Assembly (NCBI GenBank): GCA_026874595.1 | Contig: CM049306.1 | Location: 34,304,019-34,368,018, forward strand | Source: Sipunculus nudus | Lineage: Eukaryota > Annelida > Sipuncula > Golfingiida > Sipunculidae | Length of the DNA stretch: 64,000 nt | Direction: 5' to 3' | Shown here: one piece after another, positions 9,499-21,614 of the stretch | Layout of the letters: the number at the start of each line of letters is the position of its first letter | Numbering within the stretch: the first letter of the stretch is position 1 | Program-made: the position numbers and the translations under genes | Notes under the pieces: generated by a model | Database searches by the model: none | Seen by the model: the letters and a program-made list of their open reading frames with translations, nothing else | What the model was told of the DNA's origin: nothing

Positions 9499-11344
9499 TG
9501 CACATGGAATCTTAGCTTGAGACTTGTGTTATATTAACAGCGCCCATCCGTACGTCAGTCTAACAGTTCGTCATGCCGTGCCTGCGTTCGTTCGTTAACC
9601 TGTAGTGTCGCCTCGATGACGTATAAAGTATTTAATGAATTTCATGAATCTTTCTCAATGTAAATAGATTTCAACCGATTATCTTGCTACTAGGTTGCGT
9701 GTGCACTATGTTCATGTTTTGCGATACTGATCGCACCCGGTGTTAGTTTATATCCGCTTGTGTTCACGGTCATTTGCTTCAGCGGTTTTAATGAGAGAAC
9801 TCTTCTGTTATTTTCCTGCTGAATGCTCTCGTTACATCTCTTCTTTCTATGACTCTAGTTTGTTACTTGAACCACGGTGTAGAATTTAAGCCCCTGTTTT
9901 AAACACTGGTAAAACAGCCCAGTCTCTCTGTCATGGGTGTTAGGAATCCAATGTCCATTGACACCACTTTGCTGATACATTTCCGTTAATTTCCTTTTCA
10001 AATTATTCACCATTTGATTATAATTAAATGAAGCATTGTGACCGCACCAAAAGCTTTTTCCACCGAATCCAAACTCAAAATTGACGCAAACTGGCTACAT
10101 CGGTTAATTAGACAATTATATAAATAAGGTTAATTTAAATTAAGGTAGATTAAATTCAAATCTTCCACTTGTAACTCATTTCGACCACAAATAAGGCAAA
10201 TGCTACCATATTTGAGGATTTTGCTCCACCAAATCGAGGACGTCACAAAATAAGGGGGTTTATAACAGGTGCGTGTCGTCGCGGTCTTTGGTCGCTCTCT
10301 CAATAAAGGGTCTGGTGTTTGGATGTTTATATTACCTCTGCCGTCCTGTCTAAGTGGCTCTCGTGATAAGCCAACTCCGTTTACAAAGGCGACTCATTAA
10401 TTACATTCGTACTATTCGTCTGGCGAGAACCCTATTTTTAACTAATTTAGGGACCAGACCACAGAGCGCCTGGTCAAAATTCTTCTTATCAAAACATTGT
10501 TTGACGCTGACTATCTGGGCTTAAAAATTACCGAAAACGATATTTCATAGAGAAAGCTGATCTAATGTTGTTTTTAGTCTTTATGCCTTCTAAAAACAAT
10601 GATATACATATACCATTCATCCATACGCTCCATACATATATAATTCATTCTTTATGTCCATCACGGTATCATTCTTTGGTATATCTTCCTAATTTACTTT
10701 ATATTTCTTAGTTATATCTTGATTATAATGAATCCCTCTTCGTTGATACAATTTTCTGTAACTATCAATAAAATATTCTATAACTATCAATAATACCTAT
10801 CTTTACGTTCTCAATGTTCTTCTTGTAGAAATATTAATTTTAAGTCTGATCCAGATATATCCAAATTTTGTTTATTGTGTAATTTGTCACAAGCTATGAT
10901 TTTAGATAACCCCTTCAAAGCATGTTTCTTTATGTTTATTTAATTAAATTAATTATTTTTTTTTCTTTTTTTTCCATAATTAGTTTGAATCGTTGTTTAT
11001 CATATGTTTGCATGTTACGTGTATGAGTAAATAAAAATAAAAATAACAATATAATTAAGATTTTGCGACATTATTTTTCATGGATAGTTTCAGCCTTTTC
11101 AATCTCATATAGATCTGTTTTTTGGAAATGATATCTACGGCGATGGAACCTAAATTACTTAAATATCCCATGTCATCAGAATGAAACCTTAAATCCATAT
11201 ACAATAGCATTTTTTCCAATCACTTTTGAGAAAGAAAGCGGGTTACTAGAAATCTGCATTCTAAGGAATGCAATCCTCCGCCGTGTAAGGGGGGTGGGGT
11301 GGGGGGTGTGATATTCTGGGGTCTTCCTTATCTCGTGTTAGTAT
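9499..11344. other. No gene seen
   Basis: AT-rich with stops in all frames. A T-rich tract lies at about 10947-10974. Confidence 0.5.
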
Positions 11345-11640
11345 TCACTGATTCAGACCATATTCCCAGGTTCATTTGGCCTTCAGTGACTCTACATTTG
11401 TGATTTTGCTTTTGTGACGCTCCTGAATCCAGATCATGTGCCGGGTCCACACCAAAATCAAATTGATTCTCCAATGGCGCATTCCCGAAATGCCCTGAAA
11501 ATTTCATGAAATTCTGTTAATGAAAGAATGTTGTGAACAAACACGTGCTCACAAACCATCACTCACCCACACGAACGCACACACTACCGGAGATGAATGC
11601 AAACACTTCTGGCGGAGGAGGACACCGTGTTAATTATCTC
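11345..11640 (+). repeat. Dispersed repeat family R1, copy 1
   Basis: Shares ordered words with copies at 34690-34980, 54175-54375 and 54380-54655 (same strand) and 21615-21905 and 61648-61950 (opposite strand). The order is CATATTCCCAGGTTCATT, GTGACTCTACATTTGTGA, CCTGAATCC, GGTCCACACCAAAATC, AATTTCATGAAATTC, then ACAAACAC and a GGCGGAGG-like end. Confidence 0.75.
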
Positions 11641-12250
11641 TTTGATAGCAGAGCCTGGAACCTGTAATGCATGCTTGCCCTTGAACTGACATCATCTAAA
11701 CTATTAGACCAAGATTGTCTATTCACGTAGTCCTCGACTTTATTAATTTGTAACGTCACGTCTTTAACTTTGTTAAGTGATTTATGCCGAAATCATCAAA
11801 GTCGGCTTTAACAAATGGAAAGTAAAATATTGAGGCTTCATTAGGGGAATAGAACCTTTGTGCCCGTCAATGAAACCGTTAATTTCTTTTTAAAAATGCA
11901 ATTATCCCCGATCTAATTTAGTTTGCAATTATAATTCCGTGTTCCACGTCAAACCTGACCCAGGTGACTTTTTTTCACAGTTGATCTTTAGGTCAGTGCG
12001 CATGCGATGTAAGCATTTTCGTGCAAGTTATCTGATAAATGTTTTGAACATTTGTTTGGCCTGTGCGTAGCATGATTATATGGCTGTCGGAGAGGATGAT
12101 GAAACACGTGGTACCCTATAATTCCCTGTACCTTTGATCTTTAAATAATCAACATACGTCTGATTGCATGATTTCCTCGCTTTACTTCTCGTGGCAATAG
12201 CCAATAACGTGACTATTCTAATTCTCTCCTTGTCTTTCTTTAATCTCACT

Positions 12251-12275
12251 CTCTGTCTCTCTCTCTCTCTCTCTA

Positions 12276-12326
<51 letters not shown>

Positions 12327-12342
12327 ATATATATATATAATC
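12251..12342. repeat. (TC)n then (AT)n microsatellite
   Basis: TC units to about 12274 followed by AT units. Confidence 0.95.
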
Positions 12343-14549
12343 TTTAATTTTTTTTACAATGTTTTAAGAACAAACAAATTATTACACATAGGTGAGGACC
12401 AATCGGATATTTTAACCTTATTCTGGTTTAAGAAGGACGTAAGAAAACATGAAATAGGGTTACCCTGGTTATCCAGGCTTTTACAATAGACTATAGCGGT
12501 ATAATTACCTTCTTTCGACATGCGACCTTTGACATCCAGGTTTAGTGTACGCCAAATGACAGCCCCTTTGAGCGGTTTCGAGAAACTAAGAGTAATAAAC
12601 CGTTCAGTGTCAGGTTATATTGATAACATATCTTATGATGTTAGAATCATTAAAAATCAGTTTCCAACAAAATTATCTCAGTTGAAGGATCGATTTCGAA
12701 CTTATAATACATCAGATCCATAAATAAAATATTTATTATTTTTTGTCCATTTCGTTGTGCTCATGCTATGGGGATCGAAATTAGGAATCGAAAACAGTGG
12801 CTAAATTCTGCTTTTCAAAGTAGGAATCGGTAGACTTGATTCTACACAAATTTATTTGCTTTAAGAGACAGTCTAATGTCAAACGGCACTTCCCATTGGC
12901 TGATCAAATGTTTCAGTGTGGGGACATTTGACGACGTCGATAGATAGTAGGATAATCTGCAATCTCCAGTGATCTTGCATGGCGAGCGTAGGTTCGTTAC
13001 AACGTAGGACTAGCTGAAGGTTAATTTAAAATTTTAGAGGGGGTGACGTTCGCGAAAGCCTTTTTCAGAATGCTTTAGAACCCGAAATGGAATATGTCCG
13101 CCGGCTCCCATTCTTAATGCTTATTTTTGGTTATGGAATTCTTATTTGACGTCAAATATCTTATTTGACTTATTAATATGTTCATGGAAACTAATATGGC
13201 TGCCGTTTTTAAGGTCCGGAGGGGCCACTTTCTATTAAATATCACGTGTAGCCCCTATAATGAGTATAGCCGGCGGATCCTTTATTTTAGATTGGGTTCT
13301 TGTGGATTTTAATTTGAAAATTTAGCGGAAGTGACCCTTCAAAAACGTGCGAGGAATGCATGAGGATTGTTAACCCAAAATGTCGGCGGTAATCCATTTT
13401 GAAAAAAACTCTCAGTTTTGTGGCCCGTTTTTCCATTGATTTGTGTTTTGTGAAAGCTAAATAAACTAAAGATAATTATCCCTCACCAAAGCGAGGGCAA
13501 AACTGTAAACAAATAAGATCCAAAACGGCTGATGTACCCCATTATACCTGTTTAGAATACAATAAAGTTCAGTATATGGATTTTTTCTTTTGTTTTTGCA
13601 TCGAGAAATTTATTTTTGTTAATCTTATGATAAAGATTCTTTGCGGAGTTATATGCTTTTTTTATTTAACAACAGTGAACTCCCTAGGCCTGGGGCGTTA
13701 CATCAATATATAAATCGATGAAAGGAGGCCGAACGATTATTGAACGGCTTACAAGTAGCAAATCGATAATCGATGGCTCTGACAAACATCGATATAAAAA
13801 TAAATCCTATATTAATAAGCTGTTTTGGCATATAAAAGGTTTTATATTATTCTTAGTATATAGCATTCACAATAGATAATAACTAAAACTCAAAGCAAAC
13901 AAAGTGCAATTATTAGTATATCCTTCCAGGCTTCATTAAAACATTTAATGAAGTACTTCCACCTTTGTAAACAGCGGACGCAATTTTCCAATAAATATTT
14001 GCAGTCTCTCCTATCGCAATAAATATTTATTTCGATATATCGATTATATTGATCTATGTTCTGCAATACACGATGGACATTCAAATTTTTTTACCACTCA
14101 GCTTTACTTTTTGCAATAAACGTTCCCATAACCCAGCTCTCGTATTCTCTTTATAAGGCATACAATTCTACCGGAGATATAATCGTAGCAGGAAGAGAAA
14201 ACAGAAAGTAACTCAGGGATCGACTTAAATATGTTACAGGGACTGTCATAAATCAGTTATCAGATATTGGTGACTAACGCCTTGTTGCGGCTTGTCAGAC
14301 TCAGTTTGATGGGAGGCGCAAACTCGTGTGTGGAAATGACGGAATGTGAAATAAACGCTGTCAATCTCTCCTTGAGGAATCGGTAGGTATTTTGTCTAAG
14401 CAGACAGTTTTTCATGCAGACTCAAGGGCTTGGCGTTGCACCCATTGGTACACCACTGCTGAGCTTGAATTTTCTTCCTTTGTTAATGACTGTCACTTGA
14501 CCTGGCTGGACAGCTTTGGACAAAATTATAACACAATTAAGGAATAGAC
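12343..14549. other. No gene seen
   Basis: A 67-codon open frame at 12520-12723 matches nothing I recognise. Nothing else stands out. Confidence 0.5.
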
Positions 14550-14565
14550 ACTCTTGGTCACTGAA
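14550..14565. repeat. Target-site duplication of the SINE (left)
   Basis: ACTCTTGGTCACTGAA here and ACTCTGGTTCACTGAA at 14996-15011 differ only in the placement of one G/T. Confidence 0.6.
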
Positions 14566-14995
14566 ACCGGCGTTTGTGGATCAAGGGTAAAGCACAGAGC
14601 TCAAAGCCGGTAGGGCGTGAGTTCAAATCTCAGCCAAAGAGCGGTGAGATTTTTCATGGTCGGCCCCCTCCCAGCGTGAGCGCTCTGCAGGCCTAATTAG
14701 AAGGCTGTGCCCCACGGCCGTGTTTCAGTCACAAACGAGTGCGTCTTTTTGGGCTCCTCGGTTTTATGACTAAGCAATGGGGTTGGTTACACACCCCAGA
14801 TTCGTAGGTGTGGTAGACACCAAGCCTGGGAGACACCAGGATACAAAATAAAATGAAAGGAAAGGAACTTGTCAGGTAGTCCCAGACCGAAATGGAAACT
14901 CTGCAGATGTAACTGCTTAGGCTAATAATTAGATAAGTCAGCATTAAAAATGGAGGCGGTTACCCCCATAAAAAAATCTTAATAAAAAAAAAAAA
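14566..14995 (+). mobile_element. tRNA-derived SINE, about 430 bp
   Basis: The 5' end resembles a tRNA gene. There is an A-box-like TGGATCAAGGG (14577-14587) followed by GTAAAGC, and a T-arm-like GTGAGTTCAAATCTCAGC with B box at 14619-14631. A long body follows, then an A-rich tail (AATCTTAATAAA plus a run of A) ending at 14995. Near-identical 16-base direct repeats flank it. Internal Pol III promotion, A-tail and long duplications are the hallmarks of LINE-mobilised SINEs. The family is not identified. There is no coding potential. The tail next to an intact duplication suggests a fairly young insertion. Confidence 0.65.
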
Positions 14996-15011
14996 ACTCT
15001 GGTTCACTGAA
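14996..15011. repeat. Target-site duplication of the SINE (right)
   Basis: See 14550-14565. It starts directly after the A-rich tail. Confidence 0.6.
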
Positions 15012-16071
15012 GATATGATAAACTTTTCTAAACTTTCATTGGGTAGTTTAATTGCTATTAGGGGCACTCCATCAAGGCATTAACACTAATGCTCTAATGG
15101 TGTACGAGACATACATGATTCATGAAAGCTAATTTGCCCGCTAGAATAGTTAATGCAGGTAAAAGTTGATAAGCTAATCAGATCCCTAGATCTGTATTCT
15201 GTAAGTCAGACGTTTCATATAATCAAATGAGGCGACAGCGGGCTTCAGGTCTCTGATTAAACATACGCAGGGCAGCTGATATACAGTCAAATACAACAAA
15301 GCGTTGTGCTGTTAGACAGCCTTTGATATTATCGAATCAAAGTAGCATTATTGGTCCGCTTAACCCAGTGGCATTAGCCGGCCTATATTTAGTACATATC
15401 AGGCCGGTGTCTTGGTTCAGATGGCCTCTTAGATACCATTTACAAATCAGAGTAATTCTGTATCTAAATACTTGTTCTCGTGGGAAAGCGCCATGCGGCC
15501 ATTTTCATCAGTGTCAGATCGCAGGTTTCCTTTAGTCAGCTCGGCGGCGCCTGCCACAAAGTCAATACATCTGTGAGTGACCGCAGCATTTATCTCCACA
15601 GAAGCTCGGGCAATAAAATAACGTTGTCTTTGTTCTATCGTAGCTTAACGTTCGCTTTATTGGGGAGACAACTCTTGCAGATAGACTCGCGGGGGTTGGT
15701 AATTAAGGATGTCCGTGAAGACATACGGGCTGCCTTTGTAGCTGTCTAATCTGATAATAAGGAACAATAAGTTGTCCAGGCTAATTTTGTTAGGTTCTCT
15801 CTGCCTTTAATAATTTATCACATACGTCTATCATAAAGTTTATATTTACGACTGTACGGACGGAAGAACTAAAGTTCATGTGAACCTGCCTCATTGGTCA
15901 GTCAATCACTCCGCCGATCTACAAATTCTTCAGTTAGGATGGCTTACTAGTGTCACTTCAAACAAGTAATCTTCTTCAAATAATTTCTTTATATCTTCAA
16001 ATAATATCTGTTTACAGTACCTATGACATTCGCCTGGCACCACTTCAAGTTTATCCTCTACGGCAAGTGGA
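15012..16071. other. No gene seen
   Basis: Several open frames of 60-90 codons but none with recognisable motifs. Confidence 0.45.
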
Positions 16072-16341
16072 AAATAGGTCAAACTGCTCATTGCTGGGCC
16101 TTTGCGCGAGGACGGTGGCCCCGGAATCAGAACAATTTTTGATAATCGACAAGCATCAGTAGTTATCTTACATAAAAAAGTATATCGTCCTTCAACTGGC
16201 AATATATATAAAAAAATAGGTCAAACTGCTCATTGCCAGACCTTTGCGCGAGGACGGTGGCCCCGGAATCAGAACAATTTTTGATAATCGACAAGCATCA
16301 GTAGTTATCTTACATAAAAAAGTATATCGTCCTTCAACTGG

Positions 16342-16350
<9 letters not shown>
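16072..16350 (+). repeat. Tandem duplication, 142 bp period
   Basis: ATAGGTCAAACTGCTCATTG starts at 16074 and 16216. The two units are nearly identical through GGACGGTGGCCCCGGAATC and TATCGTCCTTCAACTGGC. The second runs into an (AT)n tract. Confidence 0.9.
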
Positions 16351-16418
<68 letters not shown>

Positions 16419-16482
16419 CAGAGAGAAAGATGGAAAGAAAGAGAGATAGAGAGAGAGAGAGGGATGGATGGATGGATGGATA
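16344..16482. repeat. (AT)n(GA)n(GGAT)n microsatellite
   Basis: AT units to about 16386, purine GA/GACA units to about 16462, then GGAT units. Confidence 0.95.
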
Positions 16483-16625
16483 GCAGGAAACAGATGGATA
16501 GAAGAAGGCGTTTAAAGAAAGCGGAGCATTTCTTAGTCGGATTTATCCGCAATATATGTTTTGTTGAATACTGAAGGAGGCAAGGGTATACCATAGTGTT
16601 ACTGATCTGCACTTTTGATATTAAA

Positions 16626-16627
16626 TA

Positions 16628-16688
<61 letters not shown>

Positions 16689-16747
16689 TTCCATATTAAA
16701 ATGATAATAACCCCAACACTTATTCAATTTTGGCATATATGTCTATA

Positions 16748-16806
<59 letters not shown>
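16626..16806. repeat. Two (AT)n tracts
   Basis: 16626-16686 and 16741-16806 are nearly pure AT, separated by about 55 bases of unique sequence. Confidence 0.95.
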
Positions 16807-16811
<5 letters not shown>

Positions 16812-18588
16812 TATCAGGAAAACCATTTTTTCTATCTATTTTTCCACAAGAAAAACTTGAGGTTGTGTGATTGTTCAAAAACTATTGGCTCGTCTATGAG
16901 CACTGTCAACTAGGCAGTGAAGTCACACACTGGGAAACCCCTGTGACTAAAAATTCTAGATCTCAGTAAAAGCACAGCATTTCTGCCACTGTCAGTCCCA
17001 AATTTTCAGGAGGGAATAAAAACATGTATTACTAGATATGAGTTGTTGATAAAATTAAGTCCTTTATGTCACATGTGTACCAGCAAATAAAATTAGAGCA
17101 AAGTCTTGGATCTGGATGAAATCCTCCGTTCACACAACAGACACACGTGGAATATGTTAACTTAACATTTACTCACACCAAACATTTTTTATCCCATTTA
17201 TTATAAAAGCATCCTATAATGACATTGAATGTCTATTAGGATCTGGAATTTTAACACTTTGTCTCTAAAATTAAATAAATTAGAGTCCTGTAACTAACTC
17301 ATCATTTGTAATTTACCTGACAGTGGCCAATCTGAAAATGACTATACTATTGTTTCGTTATCCCAAGAGCCGTCATCCTTTCCTACATGTGAGGCATTCC
17401 TATGTGTTCCGTCCAGATACTTGATATGAGATGTTACTTTTGACCAGACTGTATTGGAGACATACCTTCGGTGCTCCAAATATGTCAAATTTGCTATAAA
17501 CTGCAATATTTTTCATGTATTTGTGGTATTTGGCCCGATCTAGCCTAAACAAACTTATATTCTACTTTAAGTTGGCTGAAGTGCTCTAGACATGTTATGT
17601 CACAGTGACCTGATAGCTGGGAACAGAAGAGGTCAGAGCCTGCCATATGTATAATGACCTGATGCCTTGTCCACAATTATGCTGACTGGTGTCTGACAGT
17701 CAAAGTATTCTCACTCAGTTGTTACGGGCCTTCACTAAGCGTGTTGTGACTGGAATTAAAAACCTGAAAAGACATCAAGATACAAATTCTTAATAAATGT
17801 TAAACAAAAATATGGCAGTTGTGTTATTATTCATAAATTGACAAACCAATATATATATGTATATAAATAAAATATCCAAACATTGGATAATAAGTTAACA
17901 TTATGTATAGTATTTATATCAACTTATTAAGTATGATGTATATTTTATGTGCTGGAAACAGATTTAACATTGACAATATAAACTTTTGTGGTATATTAGT
18001 TAACAAATTCCATGAATGATACTGACTAAGTGGATCAGGAAAAGTGAAATTGCTGCAATTTAAAAAAGGTCAGGCAATTCCTGATTCAGTCAGGCAATTC
18101 ATGTAATATCTGAATTTTTCAGGCTTTTTACAAATCAACTGAAAAATCAGTCAGTATATTTGACACACCGACTATCTATACGAAATATATATAGATATCT
18201 ATATCTCATTATTGTAAAACAGACATTACCAAATAATATAAGCAGCTACGTTCGAGTAAAATTTATGCCTATTTCTTCCTATAGAGGCTATTCATGAAGC
18301 ATGCTGATCAAATAATTAAATACAGAGACCTGTTATTTTATACCAAAATTGCTTCAAATTTGCTGAACCTATGAGAAAATAAATTGTAATAATTTTCCCA
18401 CAGTAAGGAAGAAGAAGGGGGGGGGGCATCCCGCTCACATCCAAACCCAAATTGCAAAAGGAAATTGCATCCCTGAGACAGTATAATATTAACATCTTAT
18501 ATGATTTCATAATAATTTCTGCAAGTTCTAGAATTAAGCTAAATGGACGTTTTTGATTATATGAAACAGTATATGCAATAATAAAGTG

Positions 18589-18589
<1 letters not shown>
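16807..18589. other. No gene seen
   Basis: AT-rich, with a G run at about 18418-18427. No motif-bearing open frame. Confidence 0.5.

Positions 18590-18634
<45 letters not shown>
18590..18634. repeat. (AT)n microsatellite
   Basis: AT units. Confidence 0.95.
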
Positions 18635-18637
<3 letters not shown>

Positions 18638-18752
18638 TATTTTGTAAGACTGAGGTATATGAAATAAATTTTAACCTTTCTTGTGCTAAAACAATAATGT
18701 TTAATTCTTTTTACATTCCAGTCAATGTGTCAAATAAACTGACTGATTTTTC

Positions 18753-18872
18753 AGTCCATTTGTAAAATGCATAAAAATTTCATTCATTTCATAAATTGCC
18801 CGAGTGTATCAGGTAATTTACAAACTGGCTGATTTTGCACATTGACTGTAACATATGTTTATATATATATTG

Positions 18873-18912
<40 letters not shown>

Positions 18913-19176
18913 TGCCATACTAAGTCTACCTTATCAGTAGAAGTTATTGGAGTTCCATAGAGGATTGCTTATTTATTAAGCCTTAAAACTACATTTGGCC
19001 TGTGTTTATTTTTGATAAAGTTTGCAAAATAGGACATTGCAAGGAAAGTCAGTCCATTTGTAAAATGCATAAAAATTTCATTCATTTCATAAATTGCCCG
19101 AGTGTATCAGGTAATTTACAAACTGGCTGATTTTGCTCATTGACTGTAACATATGTTTATATATATATTGATATAG

Positions 19177-19212
<36 letters not shown>

Positions 19213-19350
19213 TGCCATACTAAGTCTACCTTATCAGTAGAAGTTATTGGAGTTCCATAGAGGATTGCTTATTTATTAAGCCTTAAAACTACATTTGGCC
19301 TGTGTTTATTTTTGATAAAGTTTGCAAAATAGGACATTGCAAGGAAAGTC
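18753..19350 (+). repeat. Tandem duplication, 298 bp period
   Basis: 18753-19050 and 19051-19350 both start AGTCCATTTGTAAAATGC and end AGGACATTGCAAGGAAAGTC. Only a few differences are visible (for example GCACATTG versus GCTCATTG and changes in the AT tract), so the duplication is recent or is an assembly artefact. Confidence 0.95.
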
Positions 19351-19754
19351 AGCAATTTTTACTGCCGGGATTAAATAAATGAACACTAAAAAGGAAATAT
19401 AAATTGACGAATCAGGAAATACCGGAACTGGATGGGATAACATCTGTTTTCTATGAGGAATTCAGGTATCCAGTGAACCAGTTTGGCATCTCAAGTTAGA
19501 CCGTTGAGATTAATCATATATTTGACTGTCTGGAAGACTTGATATAGAATGAGACATATCACTGCAATGAGACGTACGATTTAGTTGCTTGGAAAGTAAA
19601 TCTGGATCGTATTCCTGGTAGAAATATAACAAGAAAAAATTGCTCTGGTTGAACATGAAAATAATGTGCGTATATCCACATATAAATTCTTGTACAGTTT
19701 ATATTAAAGTAATCAGATGCCGGTGTTTAAAAAAATAAGCGACTCTTTAACTTG
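19351..19754. other. No gene seen
   Basis: AT-rich; nothing recognised. Confidence 0.5.
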
Positions 19755-19758
19755 ATAT

Positions 19759-19914
19759 TGTAACGAAGACAAATTGCTCAGGGGAAAACATTGGTTTGAT
19801 TCCGGTTTCGAACCCATGTTGGTGGCGCACAAGTCCGGCGTACCAACCGTTTCGCTAGAAAAGCTAGCTTCACTAGCGAGACAGTTCGGTCCGCTTTAAT
19901 GTCACCCCGTAACA
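19759..19914 (-). repeat. 3' LTR of the TRIM, with tRNA-like A and B boxes
   Basis: 156 bp. On the minus strand an A box TAGCGAAACGG (19857-19847) continues into GTTGGTACGCC, and a B box GGTTCGAAACC lies at 19814-19804. Spacing and sequence resemble a tRNA gene. GTTGGT also pairs with ACCAAC between the boxes. Confidence 0.8.
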
Positions 19915-20016
19915 CCCCCCCCCCTCTTAAGAGCGTTGTGCTATCAGAACAAGACTAATTATCCCAGGAGTCACACTTTGGCTTATTCCCTGGGCCACAC
20001 AGTTTACCGTCACATT

Positions 20017-20029
20017 GGACGAGCCCCCA
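20017..20029 (-). other. Primer-binding site, tRNA-Pro type
   Basis: TGGGGGCTCGTCC three bases inside the 5' LTR. This is the standard proline tRNA primer complement, truncated after 13 matches. Confidence 0.8.
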
Positions 20030-20032
20030 TTT

Positions 20033-20200
20033 TGTTATGGAGACAAACTGACAAATTGCCCAGGTGAAAACATTTGGCCGATCCCGAATTCGAATCCATG
20101 TTGGTGGCGCACATGTCCGGCGTTCCAACCGCTTCGCTAGCAAAGCAAGCTTCACTAGCGAGAGAGTTCGGTCCGCTTTTAATTATGTCACCCCGTAACA
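20033..20200 (-). repeat. 5' LTR of the TRIM, with tRNA-like A and B boxes
   Basis: 168 bp. A box TAGCGAAGCGG (20139-20129) and a degenerate B box GGATTCGAATTCG (20097-20085) occupy the same places as in the other LTR. Confidence 0.8.
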
Positions 20201-20204
20201 ATAT

Positions 20205-21614
20205 GCATATGTTTGTTTTTATTTGACGTTATGTGAATTTATATTATTACATGTAGTTAACTGAGGCTACTGGCACCGTGCCGTATGATTTTTGCCACCA
20301 GCAAACTCAGAACATTTTGCAACTTGTAAGTATAACTCTTTCATTTTTTTTTAATAATGAGATATATCAAGTATATAATAATATCACTAATAGAGTAATT
20401 ACAACCGCAAACCCAGGTGTGCAGCAAATAAATATATCGTTTGTAATGGGAGCGTGTAGTCTATTTCAAGCCAAGTATTCACCGTTACCTTTCCTGTGAA
20501 ATATATGTGGTTCCAGACTACCTGCATATGATTATACTGTAGTAATTCCTGTCAAGAAAAGTTCTTATAATGCCTCAGTGACGGAAGTATAGGAAGTATT
20601 TTATCTGCATGTTGTTAGTTTATACGTAACATGTGCCAATGATGAGAAACAGAAAATCAACGTAATCCTAAGGTGCTTATTTGCATATGTGCGGAAGCTA
20701 AATGTAACTAGTTACAAAACGCCCTTTGCAAAACTCGGGTTTTTCTGACTTGCCTTCAAAGTCTTTGTTGAATGTGTTACGATCATTTTGACGGGCGCCC
20801 ACATGCTATAAACAGGTGGATATAACAAGACATTCTGTTCCCGGAGAAATCTGCTTTTACTGGTCTATTTTTACCATTTCAACGGATTATCTTTATTTGA
20901 CAGACTTCAGATATCAGGAAATACATATTTAACATTTAAAATGATATTTCACTCTTCTTGGATTCAGCCATTTCACTTAGTTCTGTAAACATCATGACAT
21001 ATTTCTTGTGCTCTTTATTATAGAGTTGACTGATGGATGAAGGTTGCAGTTTCATGTTCCTTAAGGCATATCAGTGACCTGTCAAGATTTGCCAACTTTA
21101 ACAGTAAAAATGACTGTGTGAAGGGTGGACTATTTGATTACAAGCTACATATTGCTTTGTGTAATTAAATCCGGAAAACAAGTCTGAGTATGGGTTCTAG
21201 CTTGAAGCTCGATGGTAACAATGCATTGTGAAAAAAAGCGAATTTATATTACAAATAAGGTACGGTGGCATTATGTTGATGACATGCAACGCTTTGAAAT
21301 GCCCGTCAGAAAGATGCCATATAAATCCTCAGAGAGTCATTTTACACACTCTAAAAATATTATTTTTTTTTCTCATATATTTCTTTGACATAATGTTGAG
21401 ATATTTGCGATGATTCTTTCGTAACGCTATATTTCAGATCTTCGCCGCCAGTGTAGCCAGCTAAGGAACTCTGCCCATGGATTACCAGCCCCTGATAAAC
21501 CGGCCATATTCAAACAGGCCTGTCCCAGTGCAGGAACGTGTCTTATATGAGTGATAACTGACGCATTGTTTGAATCTTCAGGGTATATAAAGATATCAAG
21601 CTCGGTCATTAATA
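20205..21614. other. No gene seen
   Basis: Open frames up to 73 codons without motifs. Confidence 0.5.

Larger units (their letters stand above)
19755..20204 (-). mobile_element. Miniature LTR retroelement (TRIM), complete, with ATAT target duplication
   Basis: On the minus strand, a 5' LTR (20200-20033), an internal region of only 118 bp and a 3' LTR (19914-19759) are in order. LTRs start TGTTACGG and end TAACA or GTTACA (TG...CA). Three bases after the 5' LTR lies TGGGGGCTCGTCC (20029-20017), the first 13 bases of the primer site complementary to tRNA-Pro. A purine tract AAGAGGGGGGGGGG (19928-19915) directly precedes the 3' LTR. ATAT (19755-19758 and 20201-20204) flanks the whole. There is no gag or pol, so it must have relied on an autonomous element. 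The LTRs differ by roughly 15-20%, so it is not recent. Confidence 0.85.

Noticed and set aside
10830-10980. Possible LINE 3' end before a T-rich tract
   Set aside because: No convincing protein similarity or polyadenylation context could be defended.
20010-20201. 63-66 codon minus-strand frames
   Set aside because: They overlap the TRIM 5' LTR and its primer site; non-coding element sequence.
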